From contig JACQPZ010000018.1 in assembly GCA_016207265.1 (NCBI GenBank), positions 1-7,376 on the forward strand: a DNA stretch of 7,376 nucleotides, given 5' to 3'. The translations under genes were made by a program, and so were the position numbers. This document shows positions 4,704 to 7,376 of this stretch, piece by piece. This DNA comes from Candidatus Latescibacterota bacterium. GTDB taxonomy: Bacteria > Eisenbacteria > RBG-16-71-46 > SZUA-252. A model generated the notes under the pieces. The model did no database searches. It had not been told where the DNA came from and was given only the letters and a program-made list of their open reading frames with translations. Each line of letters starts with the position of its first letter. Position 1 is the first letter of the stretch.

Positions 4704-7376
4704 ATGGACTCCCACCCCGGACAGATCGCGCATTACAAGATCGAGTCCACGCTGGGTCAGGGCGGAATGGGGGTGGTGTACCTCGCGACGGACACGGTGC
4801 TCCACCGCCGCGCCGCGTTGAAGCTCCTTCCCCCACAGCACGCGCAGGACCCGCAGGCCCGCCGCCGGTTCATGAACGAAGCCCGCGCAGCGGCCACGCT
4901 CCTCCACCCCAACGCAGCCGTTCTCTACGAAGTGGGAACCGATGGAGAGGAGATCTTCCTCGCCATGGAGTACGTGCCCGGGGAGACGCTCCGCGAGCTG
5001 ACCTCCGGAGGGGCGCTCTCCTGGACCGAGGTCGTGGACATCGCGCTCGAGATCCTCGCCGCGCTCTGCGAGGCGCATGAAAAGGGCATCATCCACCGGG
5101 ATATCAAGGGCGCCAACATCAAGCGGACTCCCGAGGGCCGCATCAAGGTGATGGACTTCGGGCTCGCCAAGATCACGGGCGGGAGCACGCTCACGAGTCA
5201 CGGCTCGATCGTCGGCACAGCCTCCTACATGTCGCCGCAGCAGGTGGTCGGAGAGGACGTCGACGGACGGTCCGACATCTTCTCCCTCGGGGTCGTGATG
5301 TACGAGCTTCTGACCGGGCGCCTCCCATTCACCGGGGATCAGGAAGTCGCGGTCGCGCACGCGATCCTCCATGAGGACCCGATCACGATCCGGGAGCTGA
5401 GCCCCGAGGTTCCCGCCGACCTCGAGCACATCGTGTTCAAAGCGATGATGAAGAGCGCCCTGGATCGATACCAGAGCGCGAAGGAGATGTCGGAGGACCT
5501 GGTCCGCTTCCGCGAGCACGACCGCCGCCGGCGCGCGGGTGTACACGAAGAGCTGGATCTCGTCGCCAGCGAGGAGGTCTTCTCCGCGCGCCGGGAGCGC
5601 TTCCTCGCGCCGATGGTCGGCCGCGAACGGCCGCTCGAGCGGCTCGGGGAGCTGCACCGCGAGATGCGCGCCGGCGAGGGAGCGGCCCTCTGCATCGCGG
5701 GCGAGGCCGGGATCGGGAAGACCCGCCTGCTCGAGGAGTTCTCCCAATCCTGCCGGAAGGAGGGGACGCGGGTGCTCGCGGCCTCCTGCATCTTCGGCGG
5801 CGGAGGCAGCTCCTATCTCCCCTTCGCGGACGCCTTGCGCCAGTACTTCGCCCTGCGTGGAGTCGGCTCGGCGCCCGCCCTCCAGACCTTCCTCTTCGAC
5901 CGCGTCCCGAGGCTCGGCGGCTCCCTGCCCGTCCTGAATCGGTTCCTCCGGTTCACGTTCGCGACGAACGGGCCGACCAGCGAGGAAGAGCTGTGGGAAG
6001 TCCTCGATCAGATCCTCGGCTTCATCGCCGAGGAGCGGCCCCTCATGCTGGTCGTCGAGGATCTCCAGTGGGCCGACGAGGGATCGGTCCGCCTGCTCCA
6101 TTTTCTCGCGCGCCGTGTTCCGCGCCGGCGGCTCCTCCTGGTCGGCACCTACCGGCCGGAGGAGGTGGTCTCGGAGCCTGGAGACCGGCAGCACCCGCTT
6201 GCCGCGGTGCTCCCGCTCCTGGGCCGCGAGGAGCGGTTCGAGCGGATCGAGCTCAGTCGATTGGGCCGGGAGGAGGTATCGCTCGTCCTCGAGCGGCTCT
6301 ATCCGGGTCACGACTGGGGCGAGGAGTTCGGCGCGCTCCTCTTTCGGGAAGCGGAAGGGAACCCGTTCTTCATGGTCGAGATCCTGAAGCTCCTCTCCGC
6401 CGAGAAGATCCTCGCCCCGCGCGACGGACGCTGGACGTTGACGACGGCCGTGGACCGAATCTCGATTCCCGAGAAGGTGTACGACGTCGTGATGCGCCGG
6501 CTCGCCCGACTCGGAAACCGCGAGCGCGAGATACTCGAATTGGGCGCCGTCGAAGGCGACGTGTTCCACTCGGGGACCATCCTGCGCGGCCTCGGCCTGG
6601 AGCGGATGCCGCTACTCAAGACCCTGCAATTCCTCGAACAGATCCACCATCTGATCCATGCGGCGGGGCCGCAGTACCACTTCGACCATGCCAAGATCCG
6701 CGAGATTCTCTACGACAGCATCCCGCCCGAGCTTCGGATCGAGTACCACACGGTCGTGGGACAATATCTCGCCGAGAGCTTCGGCACATCCGAGGAGCAC
6801 GCCGGGGTGATCGCCCACAACCTGCTCGCGGCGGGACTCAAGTCGGACGCCCTCCCATACCTGATCCGGGCCGCAGACGGCGCGGCACGACTCTTCGCGC
6901 ACGCGGACGCCATTCGATACCTGGAGCGGGCGGAGGCCGTGCTCCACGACCTCTATCCTCAAGATCCCCCGCCCGAGCGGGTGCGCGAGCTGGCGGAGAT
7001 TCGGCACCGGCGCGGCGATCACGAATACGGCGCGGGACGCTATCCGGCGGCGCTCGCGAGCTACGAGACGGCTCTTCTCCTCTACCGATCGGCGCCCGAC
7101 GCAGGCCGCGAAGCGGAGCTTTTGCGGGCCACGGGCCGGACCCATTATCTCCTGGGCCATCCCGTCGAATCCCGGCACTCCTATGACGACGCGATCGCTC
7201 GGTACACCGCGGTCGTGGAGGAGACGCGCGCCTCGGGCGATGCGCCCCGCTCGAACGCCGCGCTGCGGGAGCTGGGAAAACTCTACTTCTTCAAGGGAGA
7301 CCTCGATCGATCGGAATCGTTCCTTCGCGAGGCGGTGGGCCTCGCGGAATCGCGCGGGGACGAGGCGCTTCGCGCC
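4704..7376 (+). CDS. Ser/Thr protein kinase fused to STAND/AAA_16 ATPase and TPR repeats (partial, 3' end missing)
   Basis: The gene is open to the window end with 891 codons visible. Residues 8 to about 270 form a Hanks-type kinase: glycine loop GQGGMGVV (18-25), catalytic Lys40, HRDIKGAN (131-138, Asp133 and Asn138), DFG (151-153), and the activation segment ending SPQQ (177-180), where most bacterial kinases have SPEQ or APE. From MVGRE (304-308) a nucleotide-binding module follows: Walker A GEAGIGKT (333-340), Walker B LMLVVEDLQWAD (447-458), then EGNPFF (551-556), typical of AAA_16/STAND ATPases. From about residue 712 to the end there are TPR-like helix pairs (around 717, 780, 810 and 860). 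No transmembrane segment is seen, so it is probably cytoplasmic. Family knowledge: such proteins are large signalling switches resembling PknK/MalT-type proteins; signal and substrates are unknown. The ATG is chosen because GAGG lies 8 nt upstream (4692-4695) and the kinase domain starts at once. Confidence 0.95.
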   Translation, partial: MDSHPGQIAHYKIESTLGQGGMGVVYLATDTVLHRRAALKLLPPQHAQDPQARRRFMNEARAAATLLHPNAAVLYEVGTDGEEIFLAMEYVPGETLRELTSGGALSWTEVVDIALEILAALCEAHEKGIIHRDIKGANIKRTPEGRIKVMDFGLAKITGGSTLTSHGSIVGTASYMSPQQVVGEDVDGRSDIFSLGVVMYELLTGRLPFTGDQEVAVAHAILHEDPITIRELSPEVPADLEHIVFKAMMKSALDRYQSAKEMSEDLVRFREHDRRRRAGVHEELDLVASEEVFSARRERFLAPMVGRERPLERLGELHREMRAGEGAALCIAGEAGIGKTRLLEEFSQSCRKEGTRVLAASCIFGGGGSSYLPFADALRQYFALRGVGSAPALQTFLFDRVPRLGGSLPVLNRFLRFTFATNGPTSEEELWEVLDQILGFIAEERPLMLVVEDLQWADEGSVRLLHFLARRVPRRRLLLVGTYRPEEVVSEPGDRQHPLAAVLPLLGREERFERIELSRLGREEVSLVLERLYPGHDWGEEFGALLFREAEGNPFFMVEILKLLSAEKILAPRDGRWTLTTAVDRISIPEKVYDVVMRRLARLGNREREILELGAVEGDVFHSGTILRGLGLERMPLLKTLQFLEQIHHLIHAAGPQYHFDHAKIREILYDSIPPELRIEYHTVVGQYLAESFGTSEEHAGVIAHNLLAAGLKSDALPYLIRAADGAARLFAHADAIRYLERAEAVLHDLYPQDPPPERVRELAEIRHRRGDHEYGAGRYPAALASYETALLLYRSAPDAGREAELLRATGRTHYLLGHPVESRHSYDDAIARYTAVVEETRASGDAPRSNAALRELGKLYFFKGDLDRSESFLREAVGLAESRGDEALRA

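Noticed and set aside
4671..6569. 632-codon open frame on the - strand opposite the kinase-ATPase gene
   Set aside because: It is a mirror of GC-rich coding on the + strand. The + strand carries clear kinase and Walker motifs, while this product shows only Arg/Glu/Leu-rich sequence with no domain.
5993..7186. 397-codon + strand open frame in another phase within the kinase-ATPase gene
   Set aside because: It is Pro/Arg/Gly-rich out-of-phase sequence inside a frame with clear ATPase and TPR motifs.

Overview
This window is high-GC bacterial DNA, probably from an uncultured environmental, Gram-negative-type lineage. The clues are a sigma-54 activator, a very large Ser/Thr kinase-ATPase-TPR protein, and the remains of an HNH-endonuclease-type gene. 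As I recall, that combination is common in Myxococcota, Acidobacteriota and Candidatus Eisenbacteria-like genomes. The phylum is an inference and cannot be settled from these bases.

Layout. (1) Positions 2-3224 hold four genes on the + strand that look like one transcription unit. They are the C-terminal part of an NtrC-type sigma-54 activator, purT (formate-dependent GAR transformylase), a DinB-like putative metal-binding protein, and a cysteine synthase family PLP enzyme. The first junction is 8 bp, with the purT Shine-Dalgarno overlapping the upstream stop codon. The second is a GTGA overlap. The third is a short spacer made of four copies of a 15-bp ATG-containing tandem repeat, and the repeat array runs into the start of the cysteine synthase gene.
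(2) Positions 3225-3905 hold no intact gene. A 34-bp imperfect tandem repeat copies the end of the cysteine synthase gene. It is followed by a decayed HNH-endonuclease-like gene lacking its nuclease end, a cluster of inverted repeats, and a second coding-like scrap in another frame.
(3) On the - strand, 3906-4562 encodes a membrane methyltransferase of the isoprenylcysteine carboxyl methyltransferase (ICMT) family, convergent with the decayed region.
(4) After a short divergent intergenic region with a good sigma-70-type promoter, a large + strand gene starts at 4704 and is still open at the window end (891 codons seen). It fuses a Ser/Thr kinase, a STAND/AAA_16-type ATPase and TPR-like repeats.

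How the genes fit together. purT and cysteine synthase are housekeeping enzymes of purine and cysteine synthesis. The DinB-like protein and the regulator may simply be co-transcribed. The kinase-ATPase-TPR protein is a signalling protein with its own promoter. I found no clear new defence or mobile system. The points most worth a second look are the repeat-built translation start of the cysteine synthase gene, the decayed HNH region with its hairpins, and the deviations from consensus in the kinase and the DinB-like protein.
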